This document shows, piece after piece, positions 7,632-17,468 of a DNA stretch of 64,000 nucleotides. The DNA comes from Planctomycetota bacterium (GTDB lineage Bacteria > Planctomycetota > UBA1135 > UBA2386). Every line of letters begins with the position of its first letter. The first letter of the stretch is position 1. The notes below the pieces were generated by a model, which saw only the letters and a list, made by a program, of their open reading frames with translations, was not told where the DNA came from and did not search any database. A program made the translations under genes and the position numbers. The DNA is taken from positions 1-64,000 of the forward strand of contig CANEYR010000013.1 in assembly GCA_947444055.1 (NCBI GenBank), written 5' to 3'.

Positions 7632-9176
7632 ATGATCGCACCACGCACGCTGCTCACCGTCGCTGCCGTTCTCGTCGGATCCAACCTGTCGGCCCAGAAC
7701 CTTGAGCTCGATGTGCGAGGCGGTTCGCTGCCTGGCCAGCTCGATCTCGATGCCTACCCTGGGCTCTCGTTCTTCGAGCCGGTGCTCATTGTGCCTTCGA
7801 CCACGTCTGGGCCAACGCCGTGCGCGGTGTTCGATCCGTTTGATCCCCGTTCGCTCGATATCGGACTCGACCTCGTTGGTCTCGCGTGGGCTGGCCTCAC
7901 CGGTTTCGATGGCCATCTGCGCATTCAAGTGCCGCTGGCCGCTTCGCCGGCGCTGCAGGACCAGCCGTTGTTCTTTCAGGCCGTGACCTTTGCCTTTGCG
8001 GCGACCATTCTCGATCGCATCAGCAACCCGAACGTCGTGCGCCTCGGCAACGTCGGCACGTTCCGCGATCGGTTCGTGTTTTCGCAGTATGACCGCGCCT
8101 TCGCCACGGTGCTGCCGCGCCCAGATCGCAAGTGGCTGCTCGTCGGGGGCGCGCGCGGGCAGTTGCTGGCGCAGCAAGCGTGGTCGACGAGCGAGATCTT
8201 CGATCCGATGACGGACGCGTTCTCGACCGGTCCCGTGATGAATGCGGCGCGTTCGCTGCATACGGCGACGCCGTTGCCGAATGGTTCTTGGCTGCTCGCG
8301 GGCGGTGTCAATCAGACCAACGATCCGCAGGCGACGTGTGAGATCTACGATCCGTTGCTCGATGTCTTCACGCCGGTGGCGTCGATGAACGTGCCGCGCA
8401 CCGGCCACACGGGCACTCTGCTCGCGAACGGCAAGGTGCTGGTGACCGGCGGCATCCAGGCGATGCCGGTGACACCCACGCAGTTGGAGCCGATCCACCA
8501 AGCGGTCAATTCGACCGAGCTCTACGACCCGATCGCGAACACTTGGACCCCGGGCCCCAATCTGGCGACCCCGCGGGCTGGGCACACTTCGCTCGTGCGA
8601 CCGGATGGCAAGGTGCTGTTGATCGGTGGCATCAGTTGGGATTCGGTGATCATCATCGGTTGGGCTCCCGCGGTTCGCCGCTCGACGGATCTCTACGACC
8701 CGGTGGCCAACACGATGGTGGCTGGCCCGCAAATGGCGACGGCGCGTTCGCTCGTTGATCCGATCAACATGGGCAACGGTCGTTGGTTGCTCGCCGGCGG
8801 CATCAATGCCATCACGATTCTGCCTTGGAACCCAGGCAACCCGACCGCCACGGCGGAGATCTACAACGCCGTCACCAACACCTGGACGACCGTCGGCTCC
8901 ATGGCAACCGCCCGCGGCAACCACAAGGGTTGGGCGCTGGCCAACGGCCAACTGCTGCTCACTGGCGGGGCCAATGGGTCGATGCTGGCGCCGACCCCGT
9001 TGTCGTCCACCGAGATCTTCTCGCCGATCACCAACACGTTCTCCCCCGGCCAGGCCTTGCACCACGCCCGCGCTGGGGCCGCGGTGTTTTTGACGCCGCA
9101 GGGACAGATGCACGTCTTTGGCGGGGCTACAACCGGTAACACCATCACGGCGGCAACCGAGTGGTACTTCTTCTGA
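7632..9176 (+). CDS. Secreted kelch-repeat beta-propeller protein
   Basis: 514 aa with a signal peptide (TLLTVAAVLVGSNLSAQ). Residues about 20-150 form a domain without recognisable similarity. Residues about 160-514 hold repeats of the type ATPLPNGSWLLAGG followed by STEIFDPMTDAFSTGP, which are kelch-type blades (double Gly, then Tyr or Phe and Trp positions) predicted to close into a beta-propeller. Such secreted kelch proteins are common in planctomycetes; their ligands are unknown. The last 16 bp overlap the next gene's start, so the two may be translationally coupled. Confidence 0.9.
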   Translation: MIAPRTLLTVAAVLVGSNLSAQNLELDVRGGSLPGQLDLDAYPGLSFFEPVLIVPSTTSGPTPCAVFDPFDPRSLDIGLDLVGLAWAGLTGFDGHLRIQVPLAASPALQDQPLFFQAVTFAFAATILDRISNPNVVRLGNVGTFRDRFVFSQYDRAFATVLPRPDRKWLLVGGARGQLLAQQAWSTSEIFDPMTDAFSTGPVMNAARSLHTATPLPNGSWLLAGGVNQTNDPQATCEIYDPLLDVFTPVASMNVPRTGHTGTLLANGKVLVTGGIQAMPVTPTQLEPIHQAVNSTELYDPIANTWTPGPNLATPRAGHTSLVRPDGKVLLIGGISWDSVIIIGWAPAVRRSTDLYDPVANTMVAGPQMATARSLVDPINMGNGRWLLAGGINAITILPWNPGNPTATAEIYNAVTNTWTTVGSMATARGNHKGWALANGQLLLTGGANGSMLAPTPLSSTEIFSPITNTFSPGQALHHARAGAAVFLTPQGQMHVFGGATTGNTITAATEWYFF

Positions 9177-9928
9177 CCGACTCGAATGCACTGCTGAGCC
9201 GCCTTGGCGCCAACGTGCGGGCTCTGCGCAAGGCACGCGGGTGGAGTCGGCGGGACCTGGCGACGCGCACCGGCATCAGTGAACGCTTTCTCGCCGACGT
9301 CGAGACCGGCGTCGCCAACCCGTCGCTGCTGCGACTGCAGACGTTGGCGCAGATCTTCGACATCGAACTGACGGCGTTGTTGGCGACTGTTCGCGATGAC
9401 GCCGGGCGTCACGTGGCCTTGCTCGGGCTGCGCGGGGCGGGCAAGAGTACGATCGGTCCGCTGGTCGCGGCTCGCCTCGGCGTGGCGTTCGTGGAGTTGG
9501 ATGCCTGCATCGAGAGCGCCTCAGGGTTGCGCATCGGCGAGATCTTCCAGTTGCACGGCGAGTCGTACTATCGCGCGACCGAGCGTGCGGAACTGCTGCG
9601 TTTGCTCGCTGGCGAGCCCTGTGTGATCGCCGTCGGGGGTGGCGTCGTCACCGACGCGCAGAGTTTCCAGGCGCTGCGAACGCGCACCCGAACGGTGTGG
9701 CTGCATGCAGAACCCGAAGACCATTGGCAGCGTGTGATTGCGCAGGGCGACATGCGCCCCATGGCGGACAACGAGCAGGCGTTCGCGGATCTGCGGCGCA
9801 TCCTCAATGAGCGGGATCCGCTCTATCGCCAAGCCGAGATCGTAGTTGGCACGTCATCGCAAGGCGTGCCGCAGGTCGTCGACGCCATCGTGCAGTTGCT
9901 CGCCAGTCCGCGGCCGCGCGGAATCTAG
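9161..9928 (+). CDS. XRE-family regulator fused to a shikimate-kinase-like domain (BzdR/BoxR type)
   Basis: 255 aa from GTG 9161. Residues about 12-70 are a helix-turn-helix of XRE type (LGANVRALRKARGWSRRDLA, then GISERFLADVETGVANPS). Residues about 80-250 are a shikimate-kinase-like P-loop domain with Walker A GLRGAGKST, the LDxxIE motif and the GGG of the shikimate site. The same order is known in BzdR and BoxR, regulators of anaerobic and aerobic benzoate degradation, where the kinase fold senses benzoyl-CoA. No benzoate genes are visible here, so the ligand is unknown. The kelch gene upstream overlaps by 16 bp and the photolyase follows at 35 bp. A true aroK is less likely because of the HTH. 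Confidence 0.88.
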   Translation: MVLLLTDSNALLSRLGANVRALRKARGWSRRDLATRTGISERFLADVETGVANPSLLRLQTLAQIFDIELTALLATVRDDAGRHVALLGLRGAGKSTIGPLVAARLGVAFVELDACIESASGLRIGEIFQLHGESYYRATERAELLRLLAGEPCVIAVGGGVVTDAQSFQALRTRTRTVWLHAEPEDHWQRVIAQGDMRPMADNEQAFADLRRILNERDPLYRQAEIVVGTSSQGVPQVVDAIVQLLASPRPRGI

Positions 9929-9963
9929 ATTGTCACCCTGTTGGCGCCGCACGCGGGCTTCCC

Positions 9964-11427
9964 ATGTCTACATCCGTTCCCGAGATTCGCATCCGTGTCG
10001 CCAACGACCGTGCCATCAGACGAGATGGCGAGTTCGTCCTCTATTGGGCGATTGCTGCTCGTCGGCGACGCGCGAATTTCGCGCTGCAGCGGGCCGTCGA
10101 GATCGCGCGTGAGTTGTCGCGCCCGCTGCTCGTGCTCGAGGCCTTGCGCTGTGACTACCGATGGGCGAGCGATCGACTGCACACGTTCGTGCTTCAGGGA
10201 ATGGCCGACAATGTGGCGGACTTCGCGGATGCCAGCGTGACCTATCTGCCGTACGTCGAGCCTGCCAAGGGTGCTGGCAGAGGCCTGCTCGCCGCGCTTG
10301 CCGCCAAAGCGTGCGCCGTGGTCACCGATGAGTTCCCATGCTTCTTCTTGCCGCGCATGGTTCAAGCCGCAGCCCGCATGATGCCCGTGCGGTTGGAAGT
10401 GGTGGACGGCAATGGCCTGCTGCCCCTGTGCGTCGGCGACAAGGCATTCGGGCGCGCGTTCGACTTCCGTCGCTTTCTGCAGAAAGTGCTGTCGGCCCAT
10501 CTCGGTGCCTTTCCGGTGGGGGATGCGCTGCGTGGCTGCGACCTCGGGTTGGCCAAGTTGCCGCGCGGCGTGGCTGCGAAGTGGCCGGTCGCCAGTTCCT
10601 CGTTGCTAGCCGCCGAGCCGCAGGCCCTGGCTGCGCTGCCGATCGATCACGAGGTGGGGGCTGCTTCGATACGGGGTGGTGCCGCGGCTGCTGGCGCAGC
10701 GCTGCGAACGTTTCTCACGACGAAGTTGGCTCGCTACGGCGAAGAACGCAGCGATCCGGATGCCGACTGCGCCAGCGGCTTGTCACCGTACCTGCACTTT
10801 GGGCACCTGTCAGCTCATCAAGTGTTCGCGGGCCTGGCCAAGCAGGAAGGTTGGACGCGCGAGCACATCAGACCTGTTACCAGCGGGCAGCGCGGTTGGC
10901 TCGGTATGAGCGAAGCAGCCGAGTCGTTCTTCGACGAGTTGGTGACGTGGCGCGAACTTGGGTTCAACTTCACCAGTCAGCGCAACGACTACGAGGACTA
11001 CGAGTCGCTGCCCGGGTGGGTGAAGGCGACGCTTGGCCAGCACGCGGACGATCCACGTGAGCACGTCTACTCCTTGGAGCAATTCGCCGCTTCGCGCACG
11101 CATGACCCGGTGTGGAATGCGGCTCAGACGCAGCTGCGGGAGAGCGGTGTGATGCAGAACTACCTGCGCATGCTTTGGGGCAAGAAGGTGCTGGAGTGGT
11201 CGCGGTCCCCCCAAGAAGCCTTTGCGATCCTGATCGAGCTCAACAATCGCTACGCCCTCGATGGCCGCAACCCCAACAGTTACACCGGCATTTCGTGGGT
11301 GTTCGGCCGCTACGACCGGCCTTGGGCGCCCCAACGCAGCATCTACGGGGTCATCCGCTACATGAGCTCTGCCAACACCCTGAAGAAGCTGAAGATGAAG
11401 GGCTATCTGGCGAAGTGGACGCGGTGA
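9964..11427 (+). CDS. phr: Class II CPD photolyase (deoxyribodipyrimidine photo-lyase)
   Basis: 487 aa. It repairs UV-induced cyclobutane pyrimidine dimers with light and reduced FAD. The N-terminal alpha/beta domain begins with RDGEFVLYWAIAARRRRANFALQRA, typical of class II. The C-terminal FAD domain has LSPYLHFGHLSAHQV (~residues 270-285), ESFFDELVTWRELGFNF (~315-332) and the class II end LDGRNPNSYTGISWVFGRYDRPW (~430-452) followed by RYMSSANTLKKLK. Full length for the family. It may be cotranscribed with the upstream regulator. Confidence 0.95.
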   Translation: MSTSVPEIRIRVANDRAIRRDGEFVLYWAIAARRRRANFALQRAVEIARELSRPLLVLEALRCDYRWASDRLHTFVLQGMADNVADFADASVTYLPYVEPAKGAGRGLLAALAAKACAVVTDEFPCFFLPRMVQAAARMMPVRLEVVDGNGLLPLCVGDKAFGRAFDFRRFLQKVLSAHLGAFPVGDALRGCDLGLAKLPRGVAAKWPVASSSLLAAEPQALAALPIDHEVGAASIRGGAAAAGAALRTFLTTKLARYGEERSDPDADCASGLSPYLHFGHLSAHQVFAGLAKQEGWTREHIRPVTSGQRGWLGMSEAAESFFDELVTWRELGFNFTSQRNDYEDYESLPGWVKATLGQHADDPREHVYSLEQFAASRTHDPVWNAAQTQLRESGVMQNYLRMLWGKKVLEWSRSPQEAFAILIELNNRYALDGRNPNSYTGISWVFGRYDRPWAPQRSIYGVIRYMSSANTLKKLKMKGYLAKWTR

Positions 11428-11513
11428 ACCTTCCTTGTCCCCGGACTTGGGTCGACAGGAAACAACGGCGATCGGCAACAGCGGCGTCTTCCCGCATTCG
11501 CCGCCGACACGAC

Positions 11514-11519
11514 TAGACT
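11514..11519 (+). promoter_or_regulatory. -10-like TAGACT box before the 1025-aa repeat protein
   Basis: TAGACT ends 16 bp before ATG 11536 and predicts a leader of only about 10 nt. The same hexamer appears before ribBA (33040) and, as TAGATT, before the gene at 39087. No good -35 is seen. Confidence 0.4.
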
Positions 11520-11535
11520 GACTGCCGCCACGCCC

Positions 11536-14500
11536 ATGCAAACGAATCGAATCCTCGGTGTTGGTCTGATCTTGCTTGTCATCGCTGCCATTGCGGTTTG
11601 GCAGTTTGGTGGAGGTGCTAGCCAGCCGAGCCTGGGGCCGACACCCCTGGCGTCCAGTGCTTCGGGGTCGGCTGCCCTAGCGGAGGCGTCGATCGAGCAA
11701 GCGGGAAACGCGGTCGACGCCGCGACGCCGGTCGCGAGTGGCAGTGTCGATGGTCGGGTGGCCGTTGCCGCCAATGCACCACTTGACGACAGCAAGCCAG
11801 CGCTGGTCGGCCGCATCGTCGGCCCCGATGGCCGCGCCATCGCCGGAGCGAAGGTGTTTGCCGCGCCCGGCATGAGCTTCGCGAACGCGTCGGGCCAGCT
11901 CGATTTCGACACCTTCGATGTCGCGGACTTCGACGAGATCGAAGGCGGCGACATGACTCAGATGATGAGCACCCTGCGGCAGCAATTGGCCGAACGCGTG
12001 GAAGTGGCGACGGACCCCGAGGGCCGTTTCCGCATCCACCCGCGCGGCACGTCGCGTGGCGTCGGCTTGCGTGTGCTCGCGCGGGGCCATGTGATCCTCG
12101 ACCGTCGGGTGAGTCGGCCGGGCGAACAGGATGTCGACGTCGGCACGTTGTCTCTGCAGCTTGGTGCGGTGGTGACTGGTCGCGTCTTGGACCCCGCCGG
12201 CAACGCCATCGTGGGTGCGCGCGTTAGCCGCATTCAAGAAGCCGAAGCGCGCATGATGGGCGGCCTCGACATCGACATGCCCGAGATGGGCGAAGTGGAA
12301 GCGATGCGCGGTGGCGAGGTCGGGACGACGGACGCGGCCGGCAAGTTTGAGCTACTGCACTTGGCGGCGGGCGACTTTTCGCTGCGGGCTCGCCATCCTG
12401 ACCACCCGACGGCAAAGCGCACGGAGCTGACGGTCGCGGTCGGCGCCGAACTGCGCGATGTGTTGATCACCATGGCGCGCGGCGGCGAGATCCGCGGTCG
12501 AGTCACGAGTCTGCCGGAAGACGCGAAGGGTTTGCGCGTCGTCGCCGCCAAGAAGCCGCGCGCCGACGCCGATCCGAGCGGGATGATGAGCATGTTCGGC
12601 GACATCACGGAGTTGATGGCCGAGGCTGGCATGTCGGTCAGTGAACGCACGACCGAGATCGCCGCGGACGGGCAGTTCGTGTTGCGTGGGTTGGCGCGCG
12701 ACACCTACCGCGTCTGGGTCGAGCGCACGGGCGCGGGCATCGCCGGCAATGCCATGTGTAGCCCGCGCGTCGAGTCGCAGCCGGATACGGCCAGTGTCGA
12801 ATTGCGGTTCGAATCGGGAGTCAGCGTGACCTTCACGGTCGTCGACGCGGCAACGGGAGTTGCGATCGAACGGTTGTGGGTGAAGGACGTGTTGCGCGGC
12901 GGTGGCGGCATGACGGAGATGATGGCGATGGGGGGTAGGCCTGGTCGGCTGGCGAACTACCCGGCGGGTGCCGTCACGGTTGCCAACCTGCGCGCGAAGC
13001 CGAAGCAGAAGCTGCAATTGACGCTCGACGCGGTTGGCTACAAGCAACTGGAACGCGAAGGCCTCGAGTTGCCCAAGACCGGCACTCTCGATCTGGGCAC
13101 GCTGCGCATGGAGCCGACGCCGGTCGTCACGGTCACGGTTGTGAACGATGCCGACGGCCAGGCACTCGCCGGCGCTTCGGTGCGTCTCGAGGCCGAGGGT
13201 TCACGCGGCGGCAGCAACCCGTTCGCCCAATTCGGGCGGATGGGCGGTGGCGGTGGTCCTGATCAAGGCAAGACGGATCGGGCGGGCCAATGTGTGCTCA
13301 ACCGGTTCACGGCGGCGTCTGGTCAATTCGAAGTCGATGCCAAAGGATTCGCGCCGTTCGTGAGTGAGGTCATCGCGTTCGACAACGATGGTCCGATCGC
13401 GTTCACGGCGCGGGTTCATGTCGGCGGCAACGTCGAAGTCAGCGTGCGCGATCTTGGCGACAACCCGGTGAAGGACGCGGTGGTCGAGCACCGCACGCCC
13501 ACTGGCGACATCGCGCAGACGAAGTCGGATGCGCAAGGCTTGGCGCGTTTTGAACGCGTAGCGCCTGGTGCGCACGGGTTTCGGCTCGGCAAGGATGCGG
13601 GGCCGATGGGCATGATGCTCGCACAGATGCGCGATCGTGCGGAGAGCGGCGCGGAAGTGCCGTGGCAGACCGTCGAGGTCGTCGATCGCGCCAACGCGAC
13701 GCTGCGGTTGACGAAAGCAGCGACGGCGGCCCTGCATGGTGTCGTGCGCGAGAATGGGCTGCCCCTGGTGGGTGCACGGGTGGCCTTCACGGAAGGTGTG
13801 GGCGACGTGGAAGGCGAGCGCGACATGGCGGAACGCATGATGGGTGACATGCTGGGCGGGTTGGCTGGCGGCGGCGGTGGTGGTCGCAACGGCAAGACCG
13901 ACGAGCGCGGCGCCTATGCCCTCAAGGAGCTGCCGGATGGGGCGCATCGCTTGCGCATCACCCACAAGGGTCGGGCGATGCCGACGCTGTTTCCCGTCGT
14001 GCTGCAGAACGGCGACAACACCTTCGATGTCGAACTTGACATGACGACGGTGCGCGGCACCGTGCGCGACCCGCAAGGCAACCCCGTCGATGGCGCGCGC
14101 ATTCGGGTGCGGCGACCGCGCGCCGAGGGCTCTCCTGCCAACGAAATCGCGGACACGGTCGAAGGCATGATGCCAGGCATGGGACTCGGCAACACCGGTT
14201 CGACGATCAAGACCGACGCGACCGGCGCCTTCGAGCTGCGTGGTGTCGATCCGGATGTCGAGTTGTCGGTGGAAGCGACGGCGAAGGGTTTCTCGCCGGC
14301 GTCGGCCAAGGTGACGGCGGTGCGCGGCACCACGAGTTCGGTCGTCAACTTGCAGGTCGGTGCGGCTGGCAAGATCAAGGTGACGACCACGTCCGAGGCG
14401 CCGTTCGCGGCGGTGACGGCGCGCTACATCGGCGAAGGCGGTCCGGTGCCGCCGGTGATGCAGATGTTGCGCAAGGGCAAGGGCACGCTCGACGGATTGC

Positions 14501-14613
14501 GGCCAGGGTTGTGGGAGATCGAAGTGCAAGGCATGCGGCCGCGCGATGGTGAGTCGGCACCGAAGCGGACCGTGGAAGTGGTGGCCGGCCAGACCGCCGA
14601 GATCGAACTGTGA
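11536..14613 (+). CDS. Membrane-anchored protein with multiple carboxypeptidase-regulatory-like domains
   Basis: 1025 aa. One N-terminal hydrophobic helix (ILGVGLILLVIAAIAVWQF) is followed by a low-complexity linker, so the bulk is outside the cytoplasm. At least seven copies of a domain of about 80-100 aa follow; each begins like ALVGRIVGPDGRAIAGAKV, AVVTGRVLDPAGNAIVGARV or TVRGTVRDPQGNPVDGARI and ends with a D..G.F.L....G pattern, i.e. the Ig-like CarboxypepD_reg fold. Several copies carry Met/Gly-rich inserts (for example near residues 255 and 770). Role unknown; perhaps cell-envelope adhesion or scaffolding. It is related in style to the protein at 23770-26193. Confidence 0.88.
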   Translation: MQTNRILGVGLILLVIAAIAVWQFGGGASQPSLGPTPLASSASGSAALAEASIEQAGNAVDAATPVASGSVDGRVAVAANAPLDDSKPALVGRIVGPDGRAIAGAKVFAAPGMSFANASGQLDFDTFDVADFDEIEGGDMTQMMSTLRQQLAERVEVATDPEGRFRIHPRGTSRGVGLRVLARGHVILDRRVSRPGEQDVDVGTLSLQLGAVVTGRVLDPAGNAIVGARVSRIQEAEARMMGGLDIDMPEMGEVEAMRGGEVGTTDAAGKFELLHLAAGDFSLRARHPDHPTAKRTELTVAVGAELRDVLITMARGGEIRGRVTSLPEDAKGLRVVAAKKPRADADPSGMMSMFGDITELMAEAGMSVSERTTEIAADGQFVLRGLARDTYRVWVERTGAGIAGNAMCSPRVESQPDTASVELRFESGVSVTFTVVDAATGVAIERLWVKDVLRGGGGMTEMMAMGGRPGRLANYPAGAVTVANLRAKPKQKLQLTLDAVGYKQLEREGLELPKTGTLDLGTLRMEPTPVVTVTVVNDADGQALAGASVRLEAEGSRGGSNPFAQFGRMGGGGGPDQGKTDRAGQCVLNRFTAASGQFEVDAKGFAPFVSEVIAFDNDGPIAFTARVHVGGNVEVSVRDLGDNPVKDAVVEHRTPTGDIAQTKSDAQGLARFERVAPGAHGFRLGKDAGPMGMMLAQMRDRAESGAEVPWQTVEVVDRANATLRLTKAATAALHGVVRENGLPLVGARVAFTEGVGDVEGERDMAERMMGDMLGGLAGGGGGGRNGKTDERGAYALKELPDGAHRLRITHKGRAMPTLFPVVLQNGDNTFDVELDMTTVRGTVRDPQGNPVDGARIRVRRPRAEGSPANEIADTVEGMMPGMGLGNTGSTIKTDATGAFELRGVDPDVELSVEATAKGFSPASAKVTAVRGTTSSVVNLQVGAAGKIKVTTTSEAPFAAVTARYIGEGGPVPPVMQMLRKGKGTLDGLRPGLWEIEVQGMRPRDGESAPKRTVEVVAGQTAEIEL

Positions 14614-14692
14614 ACACGCGCTGACGATCCGCTTCGGCCCGCACGTTCTCACCGCGTCCCTGGGACTGCATCCCCATCGCAATTGAGGCGAT

Positions 14693-14769
14693 TGGTACGC
14701 CCGGCAGGAGTCGAACCTGCGACCCCCGCTTTAGGAAAGCGGTGCTCTATCCAACTGAGCTACGGGCGC
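14693..14769 (-). tRNA. tRNA-Arg (anticodon CCT)
   Basis: A cloverleaf on the minus strand: acceptor GCGCCCG pairs with CGGGCGT (one G-U at position 1-72), D arm with GCTCAGTTGGATAGAGC, anticodon stem CCGCT/AGCGG around TTCCTAA (anticodon CCT), and T arm GCAGG TTCGACT CCTGC. CCA appears encoded directly after the discriminator A (14693-14695). It decodes AGG. It lies alone between two plus-strand genes. Confidence 0.95.
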
Positions 14770-14839
14770 GCAGCGGCGGACTCTACGCGCGAACAGTGAC
14801 ACAGCAAGCAGGCGGCTTCACTGCTACTGTCCGGCTTCC

Positions 14840-16663
14840 ATGCGAGTGACGTCGACCACACTTTCGTTCCTCATTTTCACCAGCACCTTCGCCCTGTCGC
14901 CGCTGGCGCGCGCGCAGGAAGACGCCACGAAGGTGGCGACCACCGAAGTGAAGGCGGCGCCAGAGAAACCGCGGGTGCCGTTTTTGCGGCCGCAGGGCAG
15001 CTACGAAGACCTCGCCGAGATGGGCTTTGATGCAACCAGCCTGCTGCTCGGCGGTGGCGGGGCGCCGCCGAAACCGTTTTTCCCTTTCCTGGCCGCTGTC
15101 GACGCCCTCGCCAAGGTGCCTGAGGCGCAGGTGGTGCTCGACCTGTCGGCAGGCAGTGCGTTCAACATGCCGCAGCTGCGCGAACTCGAACGCGCGCTGG
15201 CTCGTGTGCGCGCGGCTGGCAAGAAGGTCACTTGCTACCTCGAGAACGTCGACTCCGGTACCTACCAGATTGCCGCGCAGTGCAATGAGATCTTGATGGC
15301 GGACATGGGTGCGTTGGATCTGCGTTCGCCGGCAATGTCGGTGATGCACTTCAAGGACGCGCTCGATCTGCTGGGTCTGCAAGTCGAGGTGACGCGCGTC
15401 GGTGAGTTCAAGGGCGCCGTCGAGCCCTACATGCTGCCGACGATGTCGGACCACCTGCGCGATCACTACGTGGCGATGCTGAAGTCGATGAACGACGACG
15501 TCGTGCGACGCATCGCCGCGGGTCGCAAGCTGGCGCCAGAAACGGTGCGGGCGCTGCAGGCGCAACGCTTGTTCCCGGCCAGCGAAGCGTTGCAGAAGGG
15601 TCTCGTCGACCGCCTGGTGCCGTGGAGTGGGGCTATGCGAGCGATCGCCCTCGTGCGTGGCGATGACCAGTTCGAACTGGTCGAGGCGTCGCCGAAGAAG
15701 AAGGCGCCGAGCCGCGACATCATGACCATGCTCGGCAACCTGTTTCGTCAGAAGAAGGACGAGGAGATCGAGGACCCGATGGTCGTCGTGATGCACCTCG
15801 CCGGCCAGATCGTCGATGGCGACAAGCCAGCGGCGGGCAGCATGGTCAGTGGGCCGGCAGTGAAGAAGCTGGATGAACTCGCGGCCAACGAACTGGTGAA
15901 GGGCGTCGTCGTGCGCATCAATTCACCAGGCGGTTCGGCCACCGCCAGCGAGGCGATTCGGCAAGCGCTGCAGCGGCTTGCGGCGAAGAAGCCGGTGGTG
16001 TTCTCGATGGGCGACTTGGCGGCGTCCGGCGGCTACTGGATCACCACGATCGGCCAACCGATTCTGGCGGAAGTCGGCACGATCACGGGTTCGATCGGCG
16101 TGTTTGGCATGCGCTTCCAAACGGGAGCGCTGATGCGGCGGCTTGGTGTGCATACCGAAGTTGTGCGCCTCGACGACGGTCCGCTGATGGATGCGACGGA
16201 TCGACCGTGGAGCGACGCCGCTCGGGCTCGCATGCAGAGCTTCGTCGACTCCATCTACGACCAGTTCTTGGTGCACGTCGCGACGTCGCGCCAGAAGACC
16301 AAGCAGCAGATTGACGCCATCGCTGGCGGCCGTGTGTGGTCTGGCCAGCAGGGTGTCGAGAACGGCTTGGTCGATGCGATCGGTGGCCTCGACGACGCCA
16401 TCGCCATGGTGAAGGCGCGCGCCAGCGTCGCCGACGACATCGAGATCTCGCACGTGCCTGAGCCGAAGAACTTCGCCGACTCGCTGTTCTCGTCGCTGTT
16501 CGAAACCGCGGTGAAGTCGAGCGGACAAGCTGCCGACTTGCGCATGCTGCTTGCCGAGTGCGGCCACTTGCACGAAGTCGTGGGCATCTTGCGCGAAGCG
16601 TTGACGGGCGATGGATCGATGAAGGTGCAGGCGTTGATGCCGCCGGGTCTGCGCGTTCGCTGA
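14840..16663 (+). CDS. sppA: Signal peptide peptidase SppA (long, duplicated form)
   Basis: 607 aa with an N-terminal signal or anchor (LSFLIFTSTFALSPLARA). It degrades leftover signal peptides in the inner membrane with a Ser-Lys dyad. The first half has the catalytic Lys in VGEFKGAVEPY near residue 190; the second half has the nucleophile in GDLAASGGYWI near residue 396, preceded by VRINSPGGS. This matches the duplicated 67-kDa type. A C-terminal extension of about 90 aa after VENGLVDAIGGLDDAI is extra. Start ATG 14840 lies shortly after a TACTGT box (14825-14830). Confidence 0.93.
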   Translation: MRVTSTTLSFLIFTSTFALSPLARAQEDATKVATTEVKAAPEKPRVPFLRPQGSYEDLAEMGFDATSLLLGGGGAPPKPFFPFLAAVDALAKVPEAQVVLDLSAGSAFNMPQLRELERALARVRAAGKKVTCYLENVDSGTYQIAAQCNEILMADMGALDLRSPAMSVMHFKDALDLLGLQVEVTRVGEFKGAVEPYMLPTMSDHLRDHYVAMLKSMNDDVVRRIAAGRKLAPETVRALQAQRLFPASEALQKGLVDRLVPWSGAMRAIALVRGDDQFELVEASPKKKAPSRDIMTMLGNLFRQKKDEEIEDPMVVVMHLAGQIVDGDKPAAGSMVSGPAVKKLDELAANELVKGVVVRINSPGGSATASEAIRQALQRLAAKKPVVFSMGDLAASGGYWITTIGQPILAEVGTITGSIGVFGMRFQTGALMRRLGVHTEVVRLDDGPLMDATDRPWSDAARARMQSFVDSIYDQFLVHVATSRQKTKQQIDAIAGGRVWSGQQGVENGLVDAIGGLDDAIAMVKARASVADDIEISHVPEPKNFADSLFSSLFETAVKSSGQAADLRMLLAECGHLHEVVGILREALTGDGSMKVQALMPPGLRVR

Positions 16664-16676
16664 GCGTGGCGTCGGC

Positions 16677-17306
16677 CTAGCGCTGCGTGCGTCCGCGCAG
16701 CGTCGCCAGCACGATCGCGGCCCACTCATGCGGTTGGTGTTGCCAGCCGAGCACGAGGTCGGCCGAGCCACGCGCGGGCTCGACGAAGCGTTCGTGCATC
16801 GGCCGCACCGTCTCCATGTATTGGTGCACCACCGATTCGACGGTGCGGCCGCGTTCGACAATGTCGCGTTGCACGCGGCGCAGGGCGCGCACATCCGCCG
16901 GGGTGTCGACATACACACGCAAATCGAACGCGTGGTGCAGTTCGGGCACGGCCAGCAACAGAATGCCCTCACAGACGATGACCGGGCGCGGCTCGATCCG
17001 CCGCGTCACTTGGGTGCGGGTGTGGGTGGCGAAGTCGTAACAAGGTCGCTCGACGGCCCGACCGCGTCGCAAGTCGTCGAGGTGGTGGGCGAGCAGCTCG
17101 CTCTCAAGGCTCTCGGGGTGATCGAAGTTGGCCTCCGCGCGCACGGCGGGTGGCAGGTGCGCCAGGTCCCGGTAGTACGAATCGTGGTCAAGCACGGCGC
17201 ACTCAGTAGGGCCCAGCAGGCCGACCAACGCCCTCGTTAGCGAGGTTTTGCCGCTGCCGGAACCGCCGGCGATGGCGAGGGTGGTGGGGCGCAGGGAGGC
17301 GGGCAC
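16677..17306 (-). CDS. udk: Uridine kinase
   Basis: 209 aa. It phosphorylates uridine and cytidine in pyrimidine salvage. Walker A is GGSGSGKTS near residues 14-22; LDHDSYYRDL (~39-48) and FDHPESLESELLAHHLDDL (~61-79) are uridine-kinase signatures; CYDFATHTR and VICEGILLL follow (~88-115), and the lid RRVQRDIVERGR is at ~143-154. Length is normal. It is convergent with sppA (13 bp apart) and divergent from the HIT gene. Confidence 0.95.
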   Translation of the reverse strand: MPASLRPTTLAIAGGSGSGKTSLTRALVGLLGPTECAVLDHDSYYRDLAHLPPAVRAEANFDHPESLESELLAHHLDDLRRGRAVERPCYDFATHTRTQVTRRIEPRPVIVCEGILLLAVPELHHAFDLRVYVDTPADVRALRRVQRDIVERGRTVESVVHQYMETVRPMHERFVEPARGSADLVLGWQHQPHEWAAIVLATLRGRTQR

Positions 17307-17468
17307 GGCGGCAGGGTAGCGCCCGGCACCTCGATGACGAGCCCGGGAGTCATGCCGCGGCCCGCCGCATGGCGCGAACTTCGTGACGAGGGGCTTGAGA
17401 CTGCGGCGCCCGCCGCCTTACCTTCGCTGCAGTGGCCCGCGTTCCTGGTCACTCAACTCCTGCAACCG

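Noticed and set aside
9161-9928. Plain shikimate kinase (aroK)
   Set aside because: The N-terminal XRE helix-turn-helix and fusion order match BzdR/BoxR regulators better than a biosynthetic enzyme.
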